NCBI RefSeq assembly: GCF_015207105.1
Contig: NZ_JADEXO010000028.1
Span: 1 to 55,452, forward strand
Length of the DNA: 55,452 nt
Direction: 5' to 3'
From: a cf. Phormidesmis sp. LEGE 11477
GTDB taxonomy: Bacteria > Cyanobacteriota > Cyanobacteriia > Phormidesmidales > Phormidesmidaceae
How positions within the stretch are numbered: the stretch's first letter is position 1; the number at the start of each line of letters is the position of its first letter. Shown in pieces: positions 7,796 to 16,468 of the stretch. A model generated the notes under the pieces. The model did no database searches and was not told the DNA's origin. It saw nothing but the letters and a program-made list of their open reading frames with translations. A program made the translations under genes and the position numbers.

Positions 7796-8551
7796 CTACA
7801 GAGCTTCTATGTACACCTCAAAAATGTCGTTGTAATAAACCATATTCGGATCGGTCAAATCTTCCAACCAAATGTCTTTTGCTTGAAATGCCAAACTATA
7901 AACCGGCATTGGCGACCCTAAACCGTCGGCGGTTGGGAAAAAGTAAGTGAATGCATCCTCATAAACCTTGACCACTTCAGCGGCCTTACCTCTCAGATGA
8001 CCAGGGAGCCGGGTGTGATCGCCGGGCTGCACATTTTTTACTTTGACGCGATCGCCCGCACTAAATTTAGGTGTCATATCAGAAGGGCGTAGAGGAGAAT
8101 CCCCTTCTTCTAGGTATTTCATCACCTGCTCATCAATACCCATATTGCCACCTTTAGGCAAGTCGGCTAACGTCGCATCAGCTTGAGAATACTCGGCTAA
8201 GTACTGAGACGTGCGCTCGTCTAGCTCTGCCTGTGTGATATAGCCTTCTTCTACAAAAAAGCCAGAAATCCCGCCCAGCCATTTCTCGTAATAGCGGAGC
8301 CGAAAATACTCAAAAGGGTTCAGCGATTCAGCGCCCATCCGCAGGTGCCCCCAAGTCCAAAAGCTCTTGAACTCAGTAGGCACCTGATCAATTTTGTAAT
8401 CGGGCAGCGAATCGCCCAGATGGTTACTCAGTGCCATCATAGCCGTATGAATGCCAAAAATGCGCTCTTCCCAAGGTTCGACAAATACCCTGGTTTCAAA
8501 GTTGATGGGGTCTAAATTTTCGATACCCCCAATATTGTGCTGTAGCTTCAT
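7796..8551 (-). CDS. nthB: Nitrile hydratase beta subunit (set 2)
   Basis: A 251-residue, full-length beta subunit. It opens MKLQHNIGGIENLDP, close to the HD(I/L)GG start of classical betas, then EPWEERIFGIHTAM, YYEKWLGGISGFFVEEGYIT (helical N-terminal half), and from about residue 160 the SH3-like domain: FSAGDRVKVKN, GDHTRLPGHLRGKAAEVV, PVYSLAFQAKDIWLED, FEVYIEAL. The Arg of HTRLPGHLRG, known to contact the oxidised claw cysteines in NHases, is present. Lies directly upstream of its alpha gene in the operon. Confidence 0.92.
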   Translation of the reverse strand: MKLQHNIGGIENLDPINFETRVFVEPWEERIFGIHTAMMALSNHLGDSLPDYKIDQVPTEFKSFWTWGHLRMGAESLNPFEYFRLRYYEKWLGGISGFFVEEGYITQAELDERTSQYLAEYSQADATLADLPKGGNMGIDEQVMKYLEEGDSPLRPSDMTPKFSAGDRVKVKNVQPGDHTRLPGHLRGKAAEVVKVYEDAFTYFFPTADGLGSPMPVYSLAFQAKDIWLEDLTDPNMVYYNDIFEVYIEAL

Positions 8552-8638
8552 AAGAATAAGTGTTCTTCAAAAAGATGTACGTAATCGGCAGAAATTAACA
8601 GAAAGTATGGCCATTAACTCAACCAGCGCGGAAAGGCA

Positions 8639-9619
8639 CTATGCATACGCATAAACCTGATTGAAACAACTTATGAATCCTTCGCGAAGCGCCATTTCGT
8701 CAAGGTTTCTCCCGATAAAAACCACTTCACTACGACGTACTTCATCAGCCTGCCAAGGCTTACCAGGCCGTCCGTCCAGTGTCATATGTACACCCTGACA
8801 CACAAATCGTCTTGGCTCATTATCAACATCAAAAATACCCTTCATCCGAAAAATATCTGTACCTTTGGCCTGCACAAGCTGGTACAACCAGCGGTTGAGC
8901 TTGTCACTATCGACAGAGCCGATTTCCGATAGGGCAATAGAAGAAACTGTGCTGTCATGCTCGTGAGCATCCTCATCTAAAAGCTGCGGATCAATGCTCA
9001 GCGCCTGCTGCAGGTTAAACGCTTGAATGCCTAACACTCTGTTGAGATTAATATCGCAGTTTTGAGTAGGGTGGATAGCCGCGATTGCATTTAATCCTCT
9101 CACCTTAGTCGTCAGCGCCTCCATTTGCTCAGCCGTGATCAAATCCAGCTTGTTCAACAGCACCACATCGGCAAAAGCAATCTGCTCTTGCGCTTCATCA
9201 CTGTCCCAATGTGAGTCAATATGTTGGGCATCTACCACAGTCACCACCGCATCTAGCTGCGTCTGCTTGGCCATGGTCTCATCGACAAAAAACGACTGGA
9301 TAACCGGTGCAGGGTCCGCCAGTCCCGTCGTTTCAATCACCAAATGGTCAAACTTATCAGTGCGAGCCATGAGATTGCTGATGATGCGGATTAGATCGCC
9401 TCGCACGGTGCAGCAAATGCAGCCGTTATTCATCTCAAAGATCTCTTCATCGGTGTCAATCACCAGCTGATGATCAATGCCTACCTCTCCAAATTCATTG
9501 ACAATGACCGCTATTCGCTGACCGTGCTCCTCGGTCAAAATACGGTTAAGCAGCGTTGTCTTCCCCGCACCTAAGTACCCGGTAAGCACCGTGACTGGAA
9601 CTTTTTGAATCAATCCCAT
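8639..9619 (-). CDS. CobW/P47K-type metallochaperone GTPase (probable NHase activator)
   Basis: A 326-residue COG0523 G3E GTPase. Walker A is [12 protein letters not shown] (13-24), the metal-binding CxCC motif is GCICC (Cys67, Cys69, Cys70), followed by [11 protein letters not shown] (switch/Walker B region) and the guanine-specificity motif NKLD. The C-terminal domain ends in the usual CobW fold ([14 protein letters not shown]). Iron-type NHases need a CobW-like P47K activator encoded beside them, and this gene is immediately upstream of the only iron-type alpha/beta pair in the window, so iron delivery is the favoured role. A zinc or cobalt chaperone is the alternative. Confidence 0.9.
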   Translation of the reverse strand: MGLIQKVPVTVLTGYLGAGKTTLLNRILTEEHGQRIAVIVNEFGEVGIDHQLVIDTDEEIFEMNNGCICCTVRGDLIRIISNLMARTDKFDHLVIETTGLADPAPVIQSFFVDETMAKQTQLDAVVTVVDAQHIDSHWDSDEAQEQIAFADVVLLNKLDLITAEQMEALTTKVRGLNAIAAIHPTQNCDINLNRVLGIQAFNLQQALSIDPQLLDEDAHEHDSTVSSIALSEIGSVDSDKLNRWLYQLVQAKGTDIFRMKGIFDVDNEPRRFVCQGVHMTLDGRPGKPWQADEVRRSEVVFIGRNLDEMALREGFISCFNQVYAYA

Positions 9620-9708
9620 AAGCCTGATATTTCCTCTACTAAACGTTAGATCTGCGCTGTCGCTATCTATAAGTGAATAGCTGTCAGCAAATATCTGTTA
9701 TTGACTTC

Positions 9709-9730
9709 TGTTGTTAGTTGCCTAACAACA
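9709..9730. promoter_or_regulatory. 9-bp inverted repeat upstream of the CobW gene
   Basis: Arms TGTTGTTAG (9709-9717) and CTAACAACA (9722-9730) are perfect complements around a 4-nt loop. It lies about 90 bp upstream of the CobW start, in the 142-bp gap after the DUF1097 gene. No U-run follows on either strand, so an operator is likelier than a terminator. If so, CobW-NHase may have its own promoter rather than depending on the DUF1097 transcript. Confidence 0.4.
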
Positions 9731-9761
9731 GGCTAATTACGCCAAGCCTGTCAAGCCAAGC

Positions 9762-10268
9762 TTACTGAGGACTAGGAGAGGGAGAAGTCGTCATTGCCTT
9801 GCCCCATGCTTCTGAAAGATAGCCAAAGATAGCACCCAAAATCATCGCTGCGATCGCAATAAAAACAGGATTGTTAGGTAGTCCTGCTGTAACCGGCAAC
9901 CCAGTAGCAGCAACTGTTCCCACCGTTTGAGAAAACCCCAAAACAATTGCGGGCGTAATACCATGGGTAAACGGTAGCTTAGACGCTTGAACCATGGCTG
10001 CACTGCCAATACCCACACAAATGGCAGCGGTTAGGGGGCTGCCGCCTAGCAAGTCAATAGCCCATAGAGACAACGCCGCAATAATGATGCCAGTAATGTT
10101 ACAGACCACCGATTTAACAAAACCTCGACTACCGCCACCTACAATAAAGAAAGAAGCCCATGCGGTAAAGGTCACCCAAACCGGCACGAGAATAACGGTC
10201 GCGGTGAGAAAAACATCGACGCCACCTAAAACACCAATACTAATCGTTAAAGCCTCAGATTGTTTCAC
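9762..10268 (-). CDS. DUF1097-type small membrane protein
   Basis: A 168-residue, very hydrophobic protein with about five membrane helices; it begins LTISIGVLGGVDVFLTATVI and contains VTFTAWASFFIVGGG, both like the DUF1097 (YcdZ-like) family. The polar tail KAMTTSPSPSPQ is short and cytoplasmic or periplasmic. Function in the family is unknown. As the first gene of the minus-strand NHase run it could be a channel for a small neutral or anionic solute, but that is inference from position only. Confidence 0.7.
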   Translation of the reverse strand: MKQSEALTISIGVLGGVDVFLTATVILVPVWVTFTAWASFFIVGGGSRGFVKSVVCNITGIIIAALSLWAIDLLGGSPLTAAICVGIGSAAMVQASKLPFTHGITPAIVLGFSQTVGTVAATGLPVTAGLPNNPVFIAIAAMILGAIFGYLSEAWGKAMTTSPSPSPQ

Positions 10269-10843
10269 AAGATAATGCTCTCCTCAAGAGGATAGATCCA
10301 GTCACCGCTATGCAATCAACACAAAATACTTTCCAAAGAAACTCTCCTAAAACCCACTTATAAAATGTACGACTAAAAGCGCTCTCTAAAGCTGGGCTTC
10401 AATCTCTTGTAGGCTCTTATAGCTTTCTCACGAGAAAGGTTTCTCCTAAGAAAGCGCTTTAGCTCAAAAAGCACTGTAATAAAGCTTAGCTAGACTAGTC
10501 CCAATCTTCGACGGGTGCCCTTATCACCAGCCTTAAAACAACAAAATACTGTGGCGATGACTACCTCTGACAGTCGCCCATAAAGCTGCTTTCTTACTTA
10601 ATAGCTTGCGCTTTCTAGTGACCCAGATCTCTATTAATTCAAAATCTGGAGCAATGGCCATAAATTCATCTCCAATTACGTAAATCTATCACTCATAAAA
10701 AACAAAAACAGTCAATTTCAACACATTATGATTACTCAAATCGTTAAAACATGCAACGGCTATAAGGAATTCGCAGTTGTCTCTATGCAACATCTTTTGG
10801 TTACGAGCGAACTATAGCCTCGGCTTGGAGCAGACAATACCTT
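10269..10843. other. Divergent intergenic region between the NHase run and the Lrp/AsnC gene
   Basis: About 575 bp without a convincing gene. It separates the minus-strand NHase run from the plus-strand Lrp-type regulator, so it should hold promoters for both. A 7-bp inverted repeat CTTTCTC/GAGAAAG (10423-10429 and 10432-10438) followed by a second imperfect one (TTTCT/AGAAA) is the only marked structure. No riboswitch or small RNA was recognised. Confidence 0.45.
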
Positions 10844-11428
10844 ATGGGAATCAAATTTTACGGACTGGATAACAGCTATGATGTTGAAGGTTGTTTATCT
10901 CATAGCGTTCATCTCATCCTATCGACAAAACACATGGAAGTAATCCAAAAGGAGTCTCCTTCAGAGGGCATCAATGGATATGAAATCGATCAGCTGGACC
11001 TCAAAATTATTGGCATGCTGCAGAAGAATGGACGGCTGGCCTACAGCGACATAGCTCGCTCCATTGATGCACCTGAAGCTACTGTACGTTATCGCGTTAA
11101 GCGACTGCTAGATGAAAAAATTATTAGTATCAGTGCTTTTCTCAACGCTGGTAAAGTAAGGCATGAAACTGTCGCCTATATCGAGCTAGATGTTGATCCT
11201 ATCTTTTTAGAAACGCGCCTTCATTTGCTCATTGCAATGGAAGAAATTAGCTATATCGCTTCTGTGACGGGTGAGTTCAATATCATGCTGGAGTATATTT
11301 ACAAAGACAATAACGACTTGCTTAACTTTCTAAATTCGCTTAAGCGTGATGCTAGCGTCACGCGATTAACATCCAAAACTATCTTGCAAATCCATAAGGC
11401 TCAGTATCCAGCCAAGGTTCGCCCCTAA
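10844..11428 (+). CDS. Lrp/AsnC family transcriptional regulator
   Basis: A 194-residue regulator. The AsnC-type helix-turn-helix spans about 47-100 (IDQLDLKIIGMLQKNGRLAY, SDIARSIDAPEATVRYRVKR) and the ligand-binding RAM domain about 115-185 (TVAYIELDVDP, YIASVTGEFNIMLEY). A 45-residue N-terminal stretch precedes the HTH; an internal ATG at 10934 would shorten it and may be the true start. It is divergent from the NHase run and convergent with ABC cassette B, which makes it the natural local regulator of these genes, sensing an amino acid or a related amide. Confidence 0.88.
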   Translation: MGIKFYGLDNSYDVEGCLSHSVHLILSTKHMEVIQKESPSEGINGYEIDQLDLKIIGMLQKNGRLAYSDIARSIDAPEATVRYRVKRLLDEKIISISAFLNAGKVRHETVAYIELDVDPIFLETRLHLLIAMEEISYIASVTGEFNIMLEYIYKDNNDLLNFLNSLKRDASVTRLTSKTILQIHKAQYPAKVRP

Positions 11429-11461
11429 AATATTTTTATGCAGATTGTGGCTCAAATAGGC

Positions 11462-12400
11462 TTACAGAGGATTAACGTCTCCTTCTATGACAGTTTCTAA
11501 ATGGCGCTGCAAAGAGAGGAATTGAGAATCGTAGCGATCGCGAAAATGCGCTTTAGAAATATCTACCCTTTCAATAATTTTTCCCGGCTTACTCCCAATA
11601 ACGATAAGCTGCTGACCGAGCAATATCGCTTCTTCCACATTGTGCGTCACCAGCACCATTGTAGTACCTGTCTCTTGCCACACCGCATACAAGAATAACT
11701 GTAGACGTCGCCGTAGCTGGACATCTAAGGCGGAGAAAGGTTCATCTAGTAGCAATACATCTGGCTTTACCGCAATCGAGCGAGCGATCGATACCCGCTG
11801 CTTCATCCCACCAGAAAGCTGATACGGAAACAGCTTCTGAGCCTGTGCAAGCCCTACCTTTTCCAAAACTTCCTGCACTTGAGCCTTGTATTGAGCGGGC
11901 TTTTTCCCTTTAATCTTAAATCCAAAGCCAATATTTTGGGCTACCGTCAGCCATGGATACAGCGTATTCTCCTGAAAAACCATGCCAATTCTGGGCGTAA
12001 TGCCCTTAAGCGCTATTCCGTGGAAGAGCACATCTCCCTGACTAAGCGGCATAAATCCGCCCAGCAGCTTTAGCAAAGTAGATTTACCGCCCCCCGACTG
12101 ACCCAAAATAGTCACAAAATCTCCCGCCGCGATATCTAAATTGACATCGGCCAAGATTGTTGAAGTGTGTTTGCCTTCGCGGAAACTTTTAGATAGATTA
12201 CGGCAAGCCAAGATAGGAGAAGCCGAACCATAGTCCGAGGCAGACGAGGCAGAAAAGCGCGAAGAAGTGGATAGAGAAGAAGGCGCAGAAACGGTCACAG
12301 AAGAAGTCGTAGAAGAAAGCGCAGAAGCATTTGGAGGCCGCGCTGAAGGCATTGCGTTCAGCCAACGCTTCCAGAAAAACATATTAGCGCCCATCGTCAA
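11462..12400 (-). CDS. ABC transporter ATP-binding protein, cassette B
   Basis: A 312-residue SsuB/TauB-type ATPase with Walker A LGQSGGGKSTLLKLLGG, Q-loop VFQENTLYPW, signature LSGGMKQRVSIARS, Walker B VLLLDEPFSALD and VTHNVEEA. It carries an unusual ~60-residue N-terminal extension made mostly of Ser, Thr and Ala (SSTTSSVTVSAPSSLSTSS) before the ATPase core begins at ILACRNLSKSF; either this is a real low-complexity leader or translation starts later. Third cistron of SBP-permease-ATPase, 10 bp after the permease gene. Confidence 0.9.
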   Translation of the reverse strand: MTMGANMFFWKRWLNAMPSARPPNASALSSTTSSVTVSAPSSLSTSSRFSASSASDYGSASPILACRNLSKSFREGKHTSTILADVNLDIAAGDFVTILGQSGGGKSTLLKLLGGFMPLSQGDVLFHGIALKGITPRIGMVFQENTLYPWLTVAQNIGFGFKIKGKKPAQYKAQVQEVLEKVGLAQAQKLFPYQLSGGMKQRVSIARSIAVKPDVLLLDEPFSALDVQLRRRLQLFLYAVWQETGTTMVLVTHNVEEAILLGQQLIVIGSKPGKIIERVDISKAHFRDRYDSQFLSLQRHLETVIEGDVNPL

Positions 12401-12410
12401 GCCCCTCTCT

Positions 12411-13208
12411 TTAAACCTGCCACCAAAAGAATCTTCGCTGGATCATCAGCAGTAGCCTATCTACCGTAAATCCGGTAATACCAATAATACAAATTCCTAG
12501 CAAAATAAGATCACTGTTGAACAGATTTCGCCCGGTCATCACAACTGTACCTAAGCCGTCTCTCAAGCCGGTCATTTCAGCCGCCAGCACCGCCATCCAA
12601 GCCGCAATAAAGTTTAGCCGCAGCAGCGTAAACACCCCTGGCAACACCGCCGGAACAATCACCCATCGCCACCGATTAAAGCTACTGCCGCCTAGATTTT
12701 GAGCCGTCATTAACAGATTCTCTGGAACGCGCTTAATTTCAGCCACGGTGGCGATTGTCAGCGTAAAAAACACGCCCATAAAGACAATAAAAATAGCCGT
12801 TAAGTTACTTACTCCAAACACAACTAAAGCCAGTGGCACCCAGGCAATCGGCGCGATCGGTGCAATTAAGCCCAACAGTGGCAATATAAACAGCTCTGAC
12901 CATTTGGAAAGGCTGATTAAAAGACCGCATAAGATAGAACCGACAAAGGCGATCGCCATTCCCACAGACACCCTTATTAGGGTCACTGCCACAGATTGAT
13001 AGATCGTTGCCGACTGAGCACCCAAACCAACTTTAAAGTCACTTTCTAATAAAACTGGCAAAAACTGGGAAGGCGGCGGCAAGACCTGAGTGATGGCATT
13101 GGCCGAGTCTCGCCCAACGATTTCCCAAACGCCGATAAACAAACCGCATGAGAGTAAGCCACAGCCAATCGGCAATAACCAATGACTCAAGTTTTCGCTG
13201 TTTGCCAT
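12411..13208 (-). CDS. ABC transporter permease, cassette B
   Basis: A 265-residue permease of the SsuC/TauC class with about six membrane helices. The family motif is LIAPIAPIAWVPLALVVFGV, and the ATPase-coupling loop is LMTAQNLGGSSFNRWRWVIVPAVLPG. It directly follows the binding-protein gene (1-bp gap) and precedes the ATPase gene. The protein ends in an aromatic-rich RRFFWWQV. Confidence 0.9.
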   Translation of the reverse strand: MANSENLSHWLLPIGCGLLSCGLFIGVWEIVGRDSANAITQVLPPPSQFLPVLLESDFKVGLGAQSATIYQSVAVTLIRVSVGMAIAFVGSILCGLLISLSKWSELFILPLLGLIAPIAPIAWVPLALVVFGVSNLTAIFIVFMGVFFTLTIATVAEIKRVPENLLMTAQNLGGSSFNRWRWVIVPAVLPGVFTLLRLNFIAAWMAVLAAEMTGLRDGLGTVVMTGRNLFNSDLILLGICIIGITGFTVDRLLLMIQRRFFWWQV

Positions 13209-13209
13209 A

Positions 13210-14256
13210 CTACTCTTCCAGTCCTTTCACGAGCGTCACATCGAAGATATCTTTCGCAGGAACATCCGCTTCAATGTAGTCAAGCTCCACCATCTTATCG
13301 ACCACTGTTTGCACCGTCTCTAGATCTGGCGTAAAGGTGATCGGCGAAGGTTGAGATGTAAATGCTGTAAGCAATACATCATCTTCAACCCGGTAGTAAT
13401 TACCCTCCGTCAGCAGGGAGACGGCTTCTTCTGGTTCGCTATTAATAATCTCAGCCGCGCAGTGCAGTCCTTGAATATAGGATTCAACAACTTCTGGACG
13501 CTCAGCTAGGGTTTTATCTAAAACGCTGACAACCGTGTTGGGCGTCGTCGGTGACCATACTTCAGCATTATCTGTAAGGACTGCAGCCTCACCACTCGCG
13601 ACAAACTGAGTAGTATAGGGTTTGATATGGCTGAGTATATCCACCTCCCCAACTCGGAAGGCATCCACCATTGCTAACAAATCATCGAAGTACAGCATCT
13701 CAAAAGCATCAGGAGAAATCCCTGCATTTTCAAACGCATCAACCAAAATTAGCTCTAGCGTATCGCCTCGCAGAGTAGCAATTTTCAGCTTTTCATCTGG
13801 ATTTTCATCCACAAAAGTACTCAGGTCCGAAATAGATTCAACCCCATATTCGCTGTTGACAATCACCTGCATCACGCCCCAGCCACCAGCTGCCGCCACT
13901 GTTTTGATAGGAACACCACTATTAGCAGCAAAAAATGGCAATGTAAATGGATTGGTGCTGAAGTCAATTTGTCCCCCTGCTAGGGCAGCGTTGTTGTCAC
14001 CTGGATTGGTAAATAGCACTGTTTCGACGGCTAATCCCGCTTCTGCAAAGCAGCCCGACTCAACCCCAACAAACAAAGGTGCCATATCCAACGCTACTAA
14101 GTGCCCTGCCTTGACAGGAATCAGCTCGGCCTCAGAAGCTACTGCTGTGGACGCTGCGGTTCCTGAATCGCTCTCGGATGTGGGAGCCCCAGACGTTGTA
14201 CAGGCCGCGAACAAAAAGCTGCTCGCGGTGATGGCCAGTATCTGTTTTCGCAACAT
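13210..14256 (-). CDS. ABC transporter substrate-binding lipoprotein, cassette B
   Basis: A 348-residue NMT1/SsuA-like binding protein. Unlike the SBPs of cassettes A and C it has a Sec-type lipoprotein leader (LAITASSFLFAAC, lipobox FAAC at about 16-19) with no twin-arginine. The fold signatures are HLVALDMAPLFVGVESGCF, ALAGGQIDFSTNPF and GDTLELILVDAFENAG. The three binding proteins of this window are clearly distinct from one another, so they probably take different ligands. Ligand unknown; the position next to a RutB-like hydrolase suggests an amide, ureide or nitrile. Confidence 0.88.
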   Translation of the reverse strand: MLRKQILAITASSFLFAACTTSGAPTSESDSGTAASTAVASEAELIPVKAGHLVALDMAPLFVGVESGCFAEAGLAVETVLFTNPGDNNAALAGGQIDFSTNPFTLPFFAANSGVPIKTVAAAGGWGVMQVIVNSEYGVESISDLSTFVDENPDEKLKIATLRGDTLELILVDAFENAGISPDAFEMLYFDDLLAMVDAFRVGEVDILSHIKPYTTQFVASGEAAVLTDNAEVWSPTTPNTVVSVLDKTLAERPEVVESYIQGLHCAAEIINSEPEEAVSLLTEGNYYRVEDDVLLTAFTSQPSPITFTPDLETVQTVVDKMVELDYIEADVPAKDIFDVTLVKGLEE

Positions 14257-14361
14257 GAGAGATAAACCTCCAGGCGTTGGCTATTTGAGCATTTGCTGTT
14301 GATTGTTTGCCATCAAGCACTTTCTAGTGGGTCTTCTATTTCAGATGGAGCAACTAAACTA

Positions 14362-14392
14362 TTCGACAACTGCCTGGTGAACAGTTGTCGAA
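14362..14392. promoter_or_regulatory. 11-bp perfect inverted repeat upstream of cassette B
   Basis: TTCGACAACTG (14362-14372) and CAGTTGTCGAA (14382-14392) are exact complements around a 9-nt spacer. It lies about 105 bp upstream of the cassette B binding-protein start, within an otherwise featureless 332-bp gap (14257-14588). No U-run follows on either strand, so an operator for a dimeric regulator is favoured over a terminator for the hydrolase gene that ends at 14589. Confidence 0.45.
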
Positions 14393-14588
14393 CTAGGCAA
14401 TTGTTGCTGGCTGTTGGCGGCTTAGTAGCCTCAAAAACCTAAGTAGAGTTAAGTACTTTCAACAGTAAATGACCAAAATCGTATTTTTTGTAGCCGAAGA
14501 CACATTCTTAGTAAAAATAAAACTTATTACCTGCTTTAATCGCAAATTTTTCATTCACTCTTGCGAATTCGACAAATAAAACCAGCTT

Positions 14589-15278
14589 TCAGTATATGGC
14601 CTTGTTCTCTTTGGCTTCATATAGCTGAGAGGAGTTGGCAACCCATCCTAGTACACCGCCTTCTGATTGCAGGATGTGTACTGTTGCCTCGTGGTCTTTA
14701 GGATCAAAGGCGGCGCAGCAGTCATCTAATAGCAGACAGTAGTAGCCTAGGTCACTGGCATGGCGATAAGTCGCCAGCACACAGCATTCCGTGGTTACGC
14801 CCGTTATCAGGAGGTGGGTAATACCCTCTGCCTGCAGGTACTGATCTAGCAAAGTATGAACAAAACAAGAGTGCGCTGGTTTGTCTAGCTGCCACTCTTC
14901 CGGCAGCGGCTTTAGCTCTTCTATAATGCTAACGCCAGCTTCTCCTCTAACCAAAAAGCGACCCATTTTACCCGCCTGCCCAATCGGGGAGCCTGCATTG
15001 GCGTAGCGAGCTCTTTTACTTAGCGATAAATCCGACAGATCGGGCCGGTGGCTTTCTCGCGTAAATATAATCTTGATCCCAGCCTGTCTGGCCCAATGTG
15101 AAAGGGTTTTGATCGCAGGGATAATAGCACGTACAGCTGTTAAATCTAGCCCTAGCTCGCTGCCGTTGAACCCATCAGGATGGCAGAAGTCATTTTGCAT
15201 ATCAATAATGAGTAAAGCCGTTTTCTCTAAGGGGAGAATAAAGGGATGGGTGTAAGTGTTAACTGTTGTCATAGGCAC
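14589..15278 (-). CDS. Isochorismatase-like cysteine hydrolase (RutB/biuret-hydrolase-like amidase)
   Basis: A 229-residue cysteine hydrolase. The catalytic Asp is in LLIIDMQNDF (Asp26), the Lys in LDKPAHSCF (Lys133) and the nucleophile in GVTTECCV (Cys166), the cis-peptide-containing motif of the family; the spacing is nearly that of E. coli RutB. Such enzymes cleave C-N bonds of ureidoacrylate, biuret, nicotinamide or N-carbamoyl amides. Flanked by an ABC importer and an NHase-type operon, it is the best candidate here for hydrolysing the amide that an NHase makes. No classical amidase-signature gene is in the window. Confidence 0.88.
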   Translation of the reverse strand: MPMTTVNTYTHPFILPLEKTALLIIDMQNDFCHPDGFNGSELGLDLTAVRAIIPAIKTLSHWARQAGIKIIFTRESHRPDLSDLSLSKRARYANAGSPIGQAGKMGRFLVRGEAGVSIIEELKPLPEEWQLDKPAHSCFVHTLLDQYLQAEGITHLLITGVTTECCVLATYRHASDLGYYCLLLDDCCAAFDPKDHEATVHILQSEGGVLGWVANSSQLYEAKENKAIY

Positions 15279-15434
15279 TGCCCTCGTAGGTCACGTACTC
15301 TCTACAAATAGCGCTTCAGAAATAGCGCTTAAGTAAACAAAACAGATCATTCTCTAAATAAAACAGATTATCCACCGATATTTCTGTGAGATGTGAGCTA
15401 TTGTATCTGAATAAAGAAGATTGCCTGAGGTGTT
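15279..15434. promoter_or_regulatory. Divergent promoter region between hydrolase and NHase set 3
   Basis: A 156-bp gap that must drive the hydrolase leftward and the third NHase set rightward. It contains two direct repeats: ATAGCGCTT occurs twice about 15 bp apart near 15307-15331, and AAACAGAT occurs twice near 15338-15369. These are candidate regulator sites only; no confident -10/-35 pair or NtcA site was identified. Confidence 0.35.
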
Positions 15435-16091
15435 ATGACAGCTTATCACCATCACGCTGGGTCAGACCCTAAATCATCCTCTGATTCAAACATTGCTTCA
15501 GACATCGCTCTACGGGTTAAAGCGATTGAGGCCCTTTTGATTGAAAAGGGAATTGTAGATCCAGCAGCGCTCGACACCATTATTGAGACTTATGAGACCA
15601 AAGTGGGACCTCATATTGGTGCGCGTATCGTAGCAAAAGCATGGGTTGATAGTGAGTTTAAGCAAAGGCTATTGGCTGATGGGACGAGTGCGATCGCTGA
15701 ACTCGGACTAACTGGCTTCTCCAGTGAGCACATGATTGTTGTTGAAAATACCTCTGAGATTCACAATCTTATTGTCTGTACGCTGTGCTCCTGCTATCCG
15801 TGGGCAATTTTAGGGCTACCGCCTACTTGGTACAAATCTTTCGCCTATCGCTCTAGGGCCGTGATTGAGCCACGTGTTGTACTGAAAGAATTTGGATTGG
15901 AGATTCCTGAAAATGTCGAAGTGCGCGTATGGGACAGCACCTCAGATCTACGCTACTTAGTGTTGCCAGAGCGTCCCGAGGGAACAGAAGGCCTCTCAGA
16001 AGAAGAACTAGCGAAACTTGTGACACGTAACGCCATGATCGGAGCAGCAAAAGTAGACCTGACAACAGTTCCTTCAGAGGTATCGCAGTGA
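15435..16091 (+). CDS. NHase-family alpha/thiocyanate-hydrolase gamma-type catalytic subunit (set 3)
   Basis: A 218-residue catalytic subunit with a cobalt-type claw [10 protein letters not shown] (Cys115, Cys118, Ser119, Cys120). The block [20 protein letters not shown] and FKQRLLADG, then [20 protein letters not shown] and PERPEGTEG, are conserved between NHase alpha and thiocyanate hydrolase gamma. The N-terminus is His-rich (YHHHAG). Its stop overlaps the next start (GTGA), coupling it to a separate beta N-terminal-half gene; this split architecture is that of thiocyanate hydrolase and ToyJKL, so thiocyanate or an unusual nitrile are both possible substrates. Confidence 0.9.
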   Translation: MTAYHHHAGSDPKSSSDSNIASDIALRVKAIEALLIEKGIVDPAALDTIIETYETKVGPHIGARIVAKAWVDSEFKQRLLADGTSAIAELGLTGFSSEHMIVVENTSEIHNLIVCTLCSCYPWAILGLPPTWYKSFAYRSRAVIEPRVVLKEFGLEIPENVEVRVWDSTSDLRYLVLPERPEGTEGLSEEELAKLVTRNAMIGAAKVDLTTVPSEVSQ

Positions 16092-16402
16092 ACGGCCCTC
16101 ACGATCTTGGTGGAATGCAAAGCATGGGAGCGATACCAATTGAGGAAAATGAGCCGATCTTCCACAGTGAATGGGAGGCTAAGGTGTTTGCAATGAGTTT
16201 CGCAACCTTTGGCAATTTTTTTACAGTTGATGAAACGCGCCATGCATCGGAGCGAATGCCACCTGGGAAGTATTTGAGTTCTAGCTATTACGAACGATGG
16301 TTGTTTGCTCTAGAATTGTTGCTTACTGAGCACAGCTTAGTTTCATCTGCCGAAATTGAGGAGAAAATAGCTGAGCTAAGTCAGTCTAATGAGCTAAGTT
16401 AG
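16088..16402 (+). CDS. NHase beta, N-terminal half as a separate subunit (set 3)
   Basis: A 104-residue protein starting at GTG inside the stop of the alpha gene. [16 protein letters not shown] is the textbook start of NHase beta, and [40 protein letters not shown] complete the helical half; then the frame stops before the SH3 domain. In thiocyanate hydrolase the beta subunit corresponds to just this half. Two further in-frame TAG codons lie in the 66-bp gap to the next gene, so the split is solid rather than a single nonsense mutation. Confidence 0.85.
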   Translation: MNGPHDLGGMQSMGAIPIEENEPIFHSEWEAKVFAMSFATFGNFFTVDETRHASERMPPGKYLSSSYYERWLFALELLLTEHSLVSSAEIEEKIAELSQSNELS

Positions 16403-16468
16403 TTGAATAACAAGATGGCTGAATAGGATACCTAGGCATTAGAGGAGCTAAGCAGAAGAACAAGGACT

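Noticed and set aside
5984-10843. Searched for a cobalamin or guanidine riboswitch ahead of the NHase/HupE run.
   Set aside because: No B12-box-like or guanidine-aptamer-like conserved string was recognised; only short inverted repeats are present.
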